Positions 17,246-25,179 are shown, counted from the first letter of the stretch. The stretch is 32,897 bases of DNA from Pseudoalteromonas shioyasakiensis (GCF_022398475.1 NZ_JAKEVM010000038.1:1-32897); one strand, 5' to 3'. Program-made: numbers and translations. The notes: a model not told the origin generated them from the letters alone.

Positions 17246-18196
17246 TTGCAACCGGTAGCTAGTAGCACAGATTTAAAGCTTAAAGATTCTGTTATTTTAA
17301 TTGTTGATGATGAACCAATTAATACAACCGTAATAGAAAGTTTGCTCTCACCCTTCTATAAAACCCACACAACAGATTGCGGTGAAAACGTACTGCACCT
17401 GTGCGAGACCGTTAAGCCTGATTTAATACTGCTTGACGTGATGCTTGGCACCATGAGCGGCCTTGATGTTTGCAAGCAATTAAAAAAACACTCCCAATAC
17501 AAAGATATTCCGGTGATATTTATTACCGCCATTATGGATCAAGATGACCAAAATCGCTGCTGGCAAGCAGGCGCTGTCGATTTTGTATCAAAACCGGTTT
17601 ATGGCGTCACATTACTTAATCGCGTAAAAGCGCATTTGACCTTAAAAAAACAAGCTGATTTGCTCAAAAACCTTTGTGAACACGACAGCCTCACTGGTTT
17701 AAACAACCGACGATTTTTACAAAACACCCTTGATCAAAACATTCGTTTAGCCATCAGAAACGATAAAGCCCTTTCGGTTTTAATGCTCGATATTGATTAC
17801 TTTAAACAATACAACGACTCTCTTGGTCATCAACAAGGTGACGAGTGTTTAAAACGTGTTGCTAATGAAATCAAAAAAAGTGTTAACCGCCCAACTGATA
17901 CCACTATTCGCTATGGTGGTGAAGAATTTTTATGTGTATTGCCAGACACCGATATTCAAGGGGCACAATTTATTGCCCATAAGCTATTGGCAAACATTCG
18001 TGAACTAGATATTGAACACCCACATGCAACCTCTGGAGTACTCTCTATTAGTATTGGTAGCGCAACATTTTCTGGGCATGGAGCCATCGACACTGGCGAG
18101 CTAATTCGCTGTGCCGATAAAGCGCTCTATCAAGCCAAGCACCAAGGGAGAAACCGCTGTGTTTGCATACTTGCTGAACCCAGTTTTAGCTTTTGA
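17246..18196 (+). CDS. PleD-like REC-GGDEF response regulator (diguanylate cyclase)
   Basis: About 316 residues. The receiver domain has LIVDDEPIN, phosphoacceptor Asp in LILLDVMLGTMSG, FITAIMD and FVSKPVYG. The GGDEF domain has DSLTGLNNRR, DIDYFKQYNDSLGHQQGD, active site RYGGEEF and the inhibitory-site motif RPTD exactly five residues before it, so it should be an active, product-inhibited cyclase switched by phosphorylation. The start is chosen at TTG 17246 because GGAGG (17234-17238) lies seven bases before it. ATG 17216, ten codons upstream, lacks a ribosome site. It is followed after 52 bases by the hybrid histidine kinase gene on the same strand, its probable cognate kinase. Confidence 0.88.
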   Translation: MQPVASSTDLKLKDSVILIVDDEPINTTVIESLLSPFYKTHTTDCGENVLHLCETVKPDLILLDVMLGTMSGLDVCKQLKKHSQYKDIPVIFITAIMDQDDQNRCWQAGAVDFVSKPVYGVTLLNRVKAHLTLKKQADLLKNLCEHDSLTGLNNRRFLQNTLDQNIRLAIRNDKALSVLMLDIDYFKQYNDSLGHQQGDECLKRVANEIKKSVNRPTDTTIRYGGEEFLCVLPDTDIQGAQFIAHKLLANIRELDIEHPHATSGVLSISIGSATFSGHGAIDTGELIRCADKALYQAKHQGRNRCVCILAEPSFSF

Positions 18197-18248
18197 GCTA
18201 AATCAAACCTTACTACCAACTCACGTTTTCGGTATGGAGGGCTAAACC

Positions 18249-21200
18249 ATGGATTACGAAGTATTACACCAGAAAAAAGCGACAACCTCTGAAGGACGCT
18301 TTTTAATACCATTAGCGATTGCTTTTATAGCCGCAATTATGTGCTCAGCAATTTTCTTTTTCGAACTACAACTTCATAAAAATATTAAAAACAGCGTTGC
18401 AGAAAGACTGAGAGAATCAAGCGCTACCGTAGATGTGCAAGTCCATGAAAAAATGAATAAATATAAAAACGATTTACAGTTTTTATATTCCACTCCACCT
18501 ATATCAGGACTTGCCAGAGCTGCAGCAAATGGTGGTAACGACCCTCTTGATAACACTACCTCAGAGCAATGGAAAAAACGTTTAGAAACGATATTCGTTG
18601 CATTTTTACAATCAAATTCTGAATTCGAGCAATTACGTATCATCAGTACACAACGAGCAGGACAAGAACTGATCAGGGTAGACAGAGCTGCCGGTGGCAT
18701 AGTTGTAAAAGCAGATAATCAGTTACAGGATAAAAGTGGCCGTGACTATTACCAGCAAAGTTCGCAATTGTCACAGGGTGATATGTATTTATCAGCAATA
18801 ACACTTAACCGGGAATATGGAAAGCTCGATTATCCTTATAAACCTATGCTACGTATTGCCTTACCCATCTTTGATGAAAATATGCAGCGCTATGGGCTGA
18901 TTATTGCAAATATTAATACATCTCAGTTATTTGCATCTCTTAATGCGATGGTACAAGCACCAAACTCATTGATCCTAACAGACAGCGAAGGCTACTTTTT
19001 AGTTCATCCTAATGAAGACTTTCGCTTTAGCCGTGACTTAGCACCAAACAAACACTGGGACTCAGTGTATAAGTCTGAACCTGCCTATTTAGAAAATATA
19101 CTCAGTATTAGCTCTAACTTTGCTGGTAAACAACAATACGAAGCGTTAACTAAGCGCATTCCATTTACTGGAGATTTAGAAACGGGGTTTATAGATGCCC
19201 ACATTATGCTACCTCACTCTGAAATTAATGCGATGGAACGCGAGCAAAGGATCAGCACTTATGCATTTTTGTTGGGCGTATCTGCTTTTTTGGTGTTTGT
19301 ACTTGGATTTTTGCATCGAAATTTAAAGCGTAACCGCGAGCTTGCCGAGGCAAGAGCGGTATCTTCAGCCATTATTAGCGGCTCAAAAGATGCCATTATT
19401 GCAATAAGTGAGATCGGCCTAGTGTCTAGTTGGAATAAAGCAGCCACTGAATTATTTGGTTTTCAACGTGAACAAGTCTTAGGGGCAGATATAAACAAAC
19501 TGAATCTATTTCCAAATATTAACATTAAAGAGGTATGTAACGAGGTTAAAAGCCGACGAAAGCAACATGAAATTGAAGTCGACTATCAGCAAAGCAATCA
19601 ACACACGACTCATTTAGCACTCGCTTTTTCAGCTATTTTTGATGAACATCATCAACACAACGGCACAGCCATCCTCATTCGCGACACTACCGTTGAAAAG
19701 CAAGCGAGCGACAAAATTAAGCAAATAAATAACGAACTCGAAATTAAAGTCGCACAAAGAACTGCCCAGCTAGAAAAAGCCAGCCAAGTTAAAAGCGCTT
19801 TTATATCAAATATCAGTCATGAGATGCGAACACCACTAAACGGTGTTATTGGCACACTCAATTTAATAAAACGAGAGTCACTAAGTAATCAACAACAGCA
19901 TTATTTAGAAATGACAGAGGTAAGCGTTAATAGCTTGAACGTACTTATTAACGACATTCTTGATTTATCAAAAATTGAGGCTGGCAAACTCGACTTGGAC
20001 AAAAAAGCGTTTAACCCTATTAAGTTTTTTGAAAGCTTAAGTGGCAGCATGGCTGTTAAAGCACAAGAGAAAAACCTTGAATTTATTTTAGATATTGCCG
20101 ATGTTGAGTACAGCTCGATTGTTACAGACCCTCATCGCTACTCACAAGTGATTACCAATTTAATTAATAACGCAATTAAATTTACTAAAACGGGCTTTAT
20201 AAAATTTACCGCCACAAGCAAACGACTTAGCGATGATAACGTTGAGCTATGCTGCACAATTCAAGATACCGGGATTGGTATTGCGCCTGAAAATCAAAAT
20301 AAATTGTTTAGTGCTTTCACCCAAGCCGATAACAGTGTGGCTTCGCAATATGGAGGCACAGGGCTTGGTTTATCGATATGTAAGCAACTAGCCTGTTTAC
20401 TCAATGGACAAATTTCCTTTGAATCAACCGAAGGTAAAGGGAGTACTTTCACATTTACCATTCAGTTAGACAGCCAAAATGTAGAAAAACGCCAACCAAG
20501 CAGCCGCTTAAAAGACAGCGTTTTTGCTGTGTCGGTCAAACAACCTGAGCTTGAAAGAAGCCTAACAAAACTAATCTCTCATTGCGGTGGACAGCTCACG
20601 AATGTTGACCTAGAAAGCTTTGAGGTAAGCGATAACATGCCCTTTGATACGCTAATTTTAGAGCCTGGCAATCCGTTACTCGCAAAACTTGATAGCTTTA
20701 GTGAAAATACCTATGACCATAGCCTGCCCTTTAAATTAGTGGTGCTTATAAACCCAACCGAACCACCACCGCAAGCTAAATTCTGCACCTTTATGCGCTT
20801 ATCTAAACCTGTGCTTATCTCTGAGTTTTTACTTAAACTAGCTGATGAACGACTCATAAAAGAGCAGCCTGCTCAAGACACAAGACCACTTCGTCGCGAG
20901 ACTGATACGCAAATTCACATAGATGTTGATATTGCTGGAGCAAAAATCCTGATCGTTGATGATAACGATATAAATGCTGCAGTTGCCAAAGGCACATTAA
21001 TGAGCTTGGCACTGCGCTTTGAAATGGCGTCGAATGGTCAGCAAGCCATTGAAATATTGGCCAGTGCACCTGAGGACGACCCATTTAACTGCGTATTAAT
21101 GGACTGCCAAATGCCCGTGTTAAATGGCTATGATGCAGCAGCACAAATACGCAAAGGGGCTGGTGGAGAGTACCATAGCGAGATCCCAATTATTGCCATG

Positions 21201-21770
21201 ACAGCCAATGCCATGCTCGGTGAGCGTAAAAAGTGCTTAAATGCAGGTATGAGCGATTACATCACAAAACCTATCAGTGCAGATAAATTGATTACCACTA
21301 CGGCGAAATGGGTTGCATCAACGTACCCTAAACATCATACAGCGCCAAAAACGATTGCTGTGCCTGAGGTAAATCAGTCGCCCGCTAAACTGCAAGAAGA
21401 ATTAATCGATGAAGAAAAACAGCATTGGAATCGCGAAGCAGCCCTCGGTCGTTTGATGAATAACGAGGTGCTATTAAACAAAGTGAGTAAGATGTTTTTA
21501 GAAAGCTCACATAAAAAAATAACGCTGCTAACACAAGCAATCAAAGACAAAGACTACCATGCGATTGCAACCACCAGCCATGCGCTTAAAGGGACCTGCG
21601 GCGATGTGGGCGCAGCCAAATTGCACCTGCACTTTACTGAACTAGAGGTACTGGCCGCAAGTAAGGGCAATACGCTAAAAGATATTCAACTTAAGCTACT
21701 CGAAATCGAAAAAGACTACGAGATTTTGTTAGAAATTTTACAAAAGCATACCGTAGCCAGGGTCGGCTAA
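18249..21770 (+). CDS. Hybrid sensor histidine kinase with Cache-like sensor, REC and Hpt
   Basis: A 1173-residue membrane phosphorelay kinase. TM1 (about 18-40) and TM2 (about 337-356) flank a roughly 295-residue periplasmic sensor that reads as a double-Cache type (QDKSGRDYYQQ, LTDSEGYFLVHP). A PAS domain (about 370-485) and a coiled coil lead to HisKA with H524 (FISNISHEMRTPLNGVIG). HATPase_c has NLINNAIKF, DTGIGIAP and GGTGLGLSI. Then come a degenerate receiver (about 753-870, no phosphorylatable Asp), a true receiver with D952 (VLMDCQMPVLNGYD; ITKPIS), and a C-terminal Hpt with H1111 (SHALKGTCGDVGA). The ligand is unknown. The neighbouring PleD-like cyclase is the probable output. GGAGGG precedes the ATG. 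Confidence 0.92.
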   Translation: MDYEVLHQKKATTSEGRFLIPLAIAFIAAIMCSAIFFFELQLHKNIKNSVAERLRESSATVDVQVHEKMNKYKNDLQFLYSTPPISGLARAAANGGNDPLDNTTSEQWKKRLETIFVAFLQSNSEFEQLRIISTQRAGQELIRVDRAAGGIVVKADNQLQDKSGRDYYQQSSQLSQGDMYLSAITLNREYGKLDYPYKPMLRIALPIFDENMQRYGLIIANINTSQLFASLNAMVQAPNSLILTDSEGYFLVHPNEDFRFSRDLAPNKHWDSVYKSEPAYLENILSISSNFAGKQQYEALTKRIPFTGDLETGFIDAHIMLPHSEINAMEREQRISTYAFLLGVSAFLVFVLGFLHRNLKRNRELAEARAVSSAIISGSKDAIIAISEIGLVSSWNKAATELFGFQREQVLGADINKLNLFPNINIKEVCNEVKSRRKQHEIEVDYQQSNQHTTHLALAFSAIFDEHHQHNGTAILIRDTTVEKQASDKIKQINNELEIKVAQRTAQLEKASQVKSAFISNISHEMRTPLNGVIGTLNLIKRESLSNQQQHYLEMTEVSVNSLNVLINDILDLSKIEAGKLDLDKKAFNPIKFFESLSGSMAVKAQEKNLEFILDIADVEYSSIVTDPHRYSQVITNLINNAIKFTKTGFIKFTATSKRLSDDNVELCCTIQDTGIGIAPENQNKLFSAFTQADNSVASQYGGTGLGLSICKQLACLLNGQISFESTEGKGSTFTFTIQLDSQNVEKRQPSSRLKDSVFAVSVKQPELERSLTKLISHCGGQLTNVDLESFEVSDNMPFDTLILEPGNPLLAKLDSFSENTYDHSLPFKLVVLINPTEPPPQAKFCTFMRLSKPVLISEFLLKLADERLIKEQPAQDTRPLRRETDTQIHIDVDIAGAKILIVDDNDINAAVAKGTLMSLALRFEMASNGQQAIEILASAPEDDPFNCVLMDCQMPVLNGYDAAAQIRKGAGGEYHSEIPIIAMTANAMLGERKKCLNAGMSDYITKPISADKLITTTAKWVASTYPKHHTAPKTIAVPEVNQSPAKLQEELIDEEKQHWNREAALGRLMNNEVLLNKVSKMFLESSHKKITLLTQAIKDKDYHAIATTSHALKGTCGDVGAAKLHLHFTELEVLAASKGNTLKDIQLKLLEIEKDYEILLEILQKHTVARVG

Positions 21771-21787
21771 TTTTATTAAGAGCAAAT

Positions 21788-21818
21788 AAATGGGCTTTGA
21801 AAATCAAAGCCCATTTTT
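21788..21818 (+). terminator. Rho-independent terminator after the hybrid kinase gene
   Basis: Inverted repeat AAATGGGCTTTGA / TCAAAGCCCATTT with a 3-base loop, followed by TTC, about 18 bases after the stop. The A-T ends supply the U tract. Confidence 0.85.
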
Positions 21819-21897
21819 CATTAAAGCGCCGCATATTTGTCTTCTAATTTTCATAAAGTGGGAGTATGTTTATACAAACCACTAAAGGAATGACGCT

Positions 21898-23403
21898 ATG
21901 ACCGCTAAAACGCTGATTTTCAACTTTGATGGCACAGGCAGCGAGCCTCGTGATGCAGAACAATTCAGCGCTGCACACTTCAAAGAAGACGCCAGTATTT
22001 CTAATATTCTTAAACTTCATTTACTTTTTGGTGGCGCACTCAATAGCGAACCCGAAACTCCATTTCCAACCCAACTTAGCTTTTATTATCAGGGTATAGG
22101 CACCCAAGGTAGCCGCTTTCGACGTTTATTCAATCAAGCCCTTGCACCAAGAGGTGATGATGTAGCTAGCATTTTAAACCGTGCTATGAGCGACTTTAAA
22201 AGCTACTACACTGTGGGTGATAAAATACTACTAACTGGTTTTAGCCGCGGTGCTGCCCTTGCTAGGCGCTTTGCCAAATGTTTAGAGCCACTTATTAGTG
22301 ATGATGTTTACTTATGTGTATTTGATACTGTTGCATCAATTGGTTTTTCAAAGGTAACAAAAGCAACCCGCGGTGCTGAGCACGTTATTTTTGAAAACTA
22401 CACACTTGCAAGCAATATAAAAGCAGCCCTTCATTGCGTGGCACTTGATGAAAAGCGCCGTGCATTTGAACCCACACTTATTAATAGTGCGCCGCATGTA
22501 CGAGAGATCTGGTTTGCGGGCGCTCATTCAGATGTGGGTGGCGGCTATTATCGTGATGGTTTAGCCGACATTTGCCTACGCTATGCGATTGAGTGGCTGA
22601 TTGAACAAACCGTCGCATTAAACTTACTTACCAGTGCGGATATCAATTACAACACCTTGCTCCCAGAAGAGCATCGTAACCTCATTGCTCAAGATGATGT
22701 CACCGTTACCCCAGATCCGCTGGCACTTAGCCATCAGCAAAACTATTTTTGGTTTAACCCTTTATTTAAACTGGTAGATCGCGAATGCTGTGTATTAGTT
22801 GATAACGAACAAAGCCAGCTCGCGCCAACTATTCATTACACAGTAGCAGAGCGTATTAATCGTTTAACGAGCTATCGCCCTGAATCGTTAAAGAGCCTTC
22901 ACTACGACGTACTTTATAATGACGAAACTCGCTTAAGCTTTAAGGGTTTAAGCCCGCATATTGCGCTTGATAAACAAAATATGACGGTGCTGAGCATAGA
23001 CGAAAGTAAAGATGTGTTTGTTTATGGCGCTGAAAAATACAACCACACAGGCTTAATGTTAGAGCAAGGTGGTACTTACCGATTTACGCCTTATCCAGAG
23101 CAAACTTGGTATGACGACGGCATTAGTTGCGGCCCTGCCGGCTGGCACCGTGACAATATCCAACTTGGGGTGAAAGAAATCCCGATGGCCGTGCTTGAAC
23201 CGTTTAGACGTTTACCCCACGCACAATGGTTTGCGTTGATTGGCGCTATCGATAACAACGACGATCATTTGTTTGAAATTGCTGAAGGTGCCGATATTCG
23301 TATTGCTAAATCAGGCGAGTTTTGCCCTTTTGCTAACGACCTAAACCGCTTTTATGGGGCGAATGCGGGGCGTATTAAACTGCGGGTGACTCGTTTAGGA
23401 TAG
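21898..23403 (+). CDS. DUF2235 alpha/beta-hydrolase (Tle1-like)
   Basis: A 501-residue protein with the DUF2235 signature. It begins with a strand-loop FNFDGTGSEPRD, then GIGTQG, the nucleophile elbow LTGFSRGAALARRFA (S116), VFDTVASIG, VALDEKRRAFEP and WFAGAHSDVGGGYYRDG, which holds the conserved His and Asp. The family includes type VI secretion phospholipase effectors (Tle1) and predicted lipases. The C-terminal 180 residues are not recognised. No signal peptide is present and no vgrG, hcp, PAAR or immunity-like gene is adjacent, so an effector role is not supported here. AAGGA precedes the ATG. It has its own transcription unit after a strong terminator and converges with the solute-binding-protein gene. 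Confidence 0.8.
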   Translation: MTAKTLIFNFDGTGSEPRDAEQFSAAHFKEDASISNILKLHLLFGGALNSEPETPFPTQLSFYYQGIGTQGSRFRRLFNQALAPRGDDVASILNRAMSDFKSYYTVGDKILLTGFSRGAALARRFAKCLEPLISDDVYLCVFDTVASIGFSKVTKATRGAEHVIFENYTLASNIKAALHCVALDEKRRAFEPTLINSAPHVREIWFAGAHSDVGGGYYRDGLADICLRYAIEWLIEQTVALNLLTSADINYNTLLPEEHRNLIAQDDVTVTPDPLALSHQQNYFWFNPLFKLVDRECCVLVDNEQSQLAPTIHYTVAERINRLTSYRPESLKSLHYDVLYNDETRLSFKGLSPHIALDKQNMTVLSIDESKDVFVYGAEKYNHTGLMLEQGGTYRFTPYPEQTWYDDGISCGPAGWHRDNIQLGVKEIPMAVLEPFRRLPHAQWFALIGAIDNNDDHLFEIAEGADIRIAKSGEFCPFANDLNRFYGANAGRIKLRVTRLG

Positions 23404-23421
23404 TTTAGTGTTTGGGATAGT

Positions 23422-24174
23422 TTAGTGCTTAACATAGCGAGCGATGATCTCAGTTATCGCTTGCTGGTTGTTTAAAATTGCTGAGTTAATAGCCGCTCTG
23501 TCTTCTGCTAACAGGGTTGTTTCACTCAGCATAAAATAAACGCTGTCATTATTGACAATATACGGATGCAGCTCGATACCCTGCTGATTATTTTTTTGAA
23601 TTAAATATAAACCAGCTAGTTCATCATCAACAAAAAAATCGACCCGCCTAGCAACTAGCATAGCGAGGCGCTGACGCAAAGATGACACAGTAACGAGTTG
23701 TTCTTTATATTTTGCGTCTTCTTTTAAATGAGTAAAGTCAGGGCCAAAATAACTACCACTATTAGTTAAAATAACTTGCTGATGCTCGAGCAGTCCTTGT
23801 AAGTCTAGAGACTCTAAGCGGCCATGCGGGTACCAAAACAAACGCATCACTTCATTACGGTAAGGCTCTGAAAAGAAACTAAAAGAGTCACGATCAGTGC
23901 TATAGCTTGCTGCCGGTAGTAAATCGACTTTACCGTGCTTAAGCTCTGCAAAGCCCCGTTTAGATGAAGGCATAACAACATATTTAGCGCAAAATCCTGC
24001 TTCTTTTAGCACTAAATTAACCACATCAATATCAATTCCGGTGAGCTTGCCATTTTGCTTAAAAGCATAAGGTGCCCACTGCTGACTAATCCCCACTTTT
24101 AGGGTTTTATCGCAGCTAAAAGCCGAGTTACTCAATACAGCAACAACAAGTAAAAACAGCGCTTTTAACCCCAT
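23422..24174 (-). CDS. Orphan periplasmic solute-binding protein (SBP_bac_3-like)
   Basis: A 250-residue exported protein. The signal peptide is MGLKALFLLVVAVLSNSAFS followed by CDKTLKVG. The fold signature is that of amino-acid ABC-type binding proteins: VGISQQWAPYAFKQNGKLTGIDIDVVN with the second lobe VDFFVDDELAGLYLI. No permease or ATPase gene is adjacent, so it may be a signalling receptor or belong to a transporter elsewhere; several marine gammaproteobacteria carry many such orphans. The signal end AFSC lacks a good lipobox Leu, so it is probably soluble. AAGGTGG precedes the ATG. The repeat array lies immediately upstream. Confidence 0.85.
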   Translation of the reverse strand: MGLKALFLLVVAVLSNSAFSCDKTLKVGISQQWAPYAFKQNGKLTGIDIDVVNLVLKEAGFCAKYVVMPSSKRGFAELKHGKVDLLPAASYSTDRDSFSFFSEPYRNEVMRLFWYPHGRLESLDLQGLLEHQQVILTNSGSYFGPDFTHLKEDAKYKEQLVTVSSLRQRLAMLVARRVDFFVDDELAGLYLIQKNNQQGIELHPYIVNNDSVYFMLSETTLLAEDRAAINSAILNNQQAITEIIARYVKH

Positions 24175-24300
24175 TAAGCCACCTTAGTTTAAATACTTAC
24201 AGATCATATTATTCAAGTATGGTTGATAATGTCTGAAAGGCCAATGTGTGAAGTGGGAAATCATAAGTTAGCGAGTTTCAAGGGGAAAGAGTAAAGTTGC

Positions 24301-24356
24301 GAGGTACGAGATTCGAGGTGCGAGGTACGAGGTGCGAGATTCGAGGTGCGAGATAC
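24301..24356. repeat. Heptamer GAGRTNC microsatellite, 8 copies (unit 1)
   Basis: Eight uninterrupted 7-base copies: GAGGTAC, GAGATTC, GAGGTGC, GAGGTAC, GAGGTGC, GAGATTC, GAGGTGC, GAGATAC. Equivalent runs are at 24488-24515 (4 copies), 24647-24653 (1) and 24785-24812 (4). Copy-number change by slippage or recombination explains all of the length difference among units 1-3. Confidence 0.92.
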
Positions 24357-24878
24357 GAGTCTGTAGCAGCGATTTTACATCGGGTCCTAGCACCCAGAAC
24401 CTAGCGCCTGATGTTTCCCCCGTAGGACTGGCTTTAGCCGGGAAATGTCTTAAGTTAGCGAGTTTCAAGGGGAAAGAGTAAAGTTGCGAGGTGCGAGATA
24501 CGAGATACGAGGTACGAGTCTGTAGCAGCGATTTTACATCGCGTCCTAGCACCCAGAACATAGCGCCTGATGTTTCCCCCGTAGGACTGCCTTTAACTGG
24601 GAAATGTCTTAAGTTAGCGAGTTTCAAGGGGAAAGAGTAAAGTTGCGAGGTACGAGTCTGTAGCAGCGATTTTACATCGCGTCCTAGAACCCAGAACCTA
24701 GCGCCTTATGTTTCCCCCGTAGGACTGGCTTTAGCCGGGAAATGTCTTAAGTTAGCGAGTTTCAAGGGGAAAGAGTAAAGTTGCGAGGTACGAGATTCGA
24801 GGTGCGAGGTACGAGTCTGTGGCAGCGATTTTACATCGCTTCCTAGAACCCAGAACCTAGCGCCTAATGTTTTCATTC

Positions 24879-24902
24879 GTAGGCGTGAAACTTGTTTCGC
24901 GC
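24879..24902. repeat. GTAG-headed REP-like hairpin at array end
   Basis: GTAG followed by GCGTGAAAC-TT-GTTTCGCGC, a 9-bp stem with one T-G wobble and a 2-base loop. It occupies the place of the GTAGGACTGGCTTTAGCC hairpin of the earlier units, a modular swap. Confidence 0.65.
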
Positions 24903-25034
24903 GTCTGAAGATAGGAAATTTGAAAAGGTTTACATGGACTATGTTGGGTTCTATTCGCCACTAAAGTACCTCCTACAAGACTTAAATCGCTAAGATGAAC
25001 ACTCGACCTAACCAACCCCACAGGTCGTCTGACC

Positions 25035-25055
25035 GCTGAAAGCTGAAAGCTGACA
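25035..25055. repeat. GCTGAAA heptamer run
   Basis: Three direct 7-base copies, GCTGAAA, GCTGAAA, GCTGACA, followed by GCT. This is a third heptamer family in the same intergenic region, close to the chitin operon terminator. Confidence 0.7.
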
Positions 25056-25106
25056 GCTTCTTTCCCCTTTCCCCTCGCTAACTTTACTCTTTCTTACTTC
25101 CCCCAC

Positions 25107-25131
25107 AAAAAAGCAGCCATACGGCTGCTTT
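25107..25131 (-). terminator. Rho-independent terminator of the chitin operon
   Basis: On the minus strand AAGCAGCC-GTAT-GGCTGCTT followed by TTTTG, about 50 bases after the chiA stop: a stable 8-bp stem with a good U tract, expected to end the chiC-LPMO-chiA transcript. Confidence 0.88.
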
Positions 25132-25179
25132 GAAGGGAAATCACATTTTAATGATGGGCATTAAATGTGGTTATTACAC

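Larger units (their letters stand above)
24264..24902. repeat. Compound tandem array: four macro-units with embedded heptamers and GTAG hairpins
   Basis: Units begin with TAAGTTAGCG at 24264, 24451, 24610 and 24748, giving lengths 187, 159, 138 and about 135 (last unit divergent at its end). Each unit runs: head (GTTTCAAGGGGAAAGAGTAA), variable GAGRTNC heptamers (8, 4, 1 and 4 copies), hairpin GTAGCAGCGATTTTACATCG, heptamer-like CCTAGCA-CCCAGAA-CCTAGCG, then a second hairpin GTAGGACTGGCTTTAGCCGG. In unit 4 the second hairpin is replaced by a different one, GTAGGCGTGAAACTTGTTTC plus GCGC. The GTAG heads and hairpins resemble REP elements of the type mobilised by RAYT transposases. No transposase is in the window. 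Confidence 0.9.
24175..25106. other. Gene-free region dominated by repeats
   Basis: No credible gene in about 930 bases. 24175-24263 is plain upstream sequence of the solute-binding-protein gene. 24264-24902 is the compound repeat array. 24903-25026 has no recognised structure. 25035-25055 is a GCTGAAA heptamer run, and 25074-25093 is an inverted partial copy of the array's head sequence. A 119-codon open frame on the minus strand (24268-24627) is created by the repeats and is not considered a gene. Confidence 0.85.

Noticed and set aside
21898..23403. Type VI secretion effector locus
   Set aside because: Only the DUF2235 domain is present; no structural, adaptor or immunity gene lies in the window.
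24268..24627. 119-codon minus-strand open frame with two copies of an approximately 50-residue repeat
   Set aside because: It lies wholly inside the noncoding repeat units, its peptide repeats simply mirror the DNA macro-unit, it has no ribosome site, and the frame breaks in unit 3 and 4.
24264..24902. CRISPR array
   Set aside because: Repeats and intervening sequences are both conserved between units; there are no unique spacers of constant length and no cas genes.
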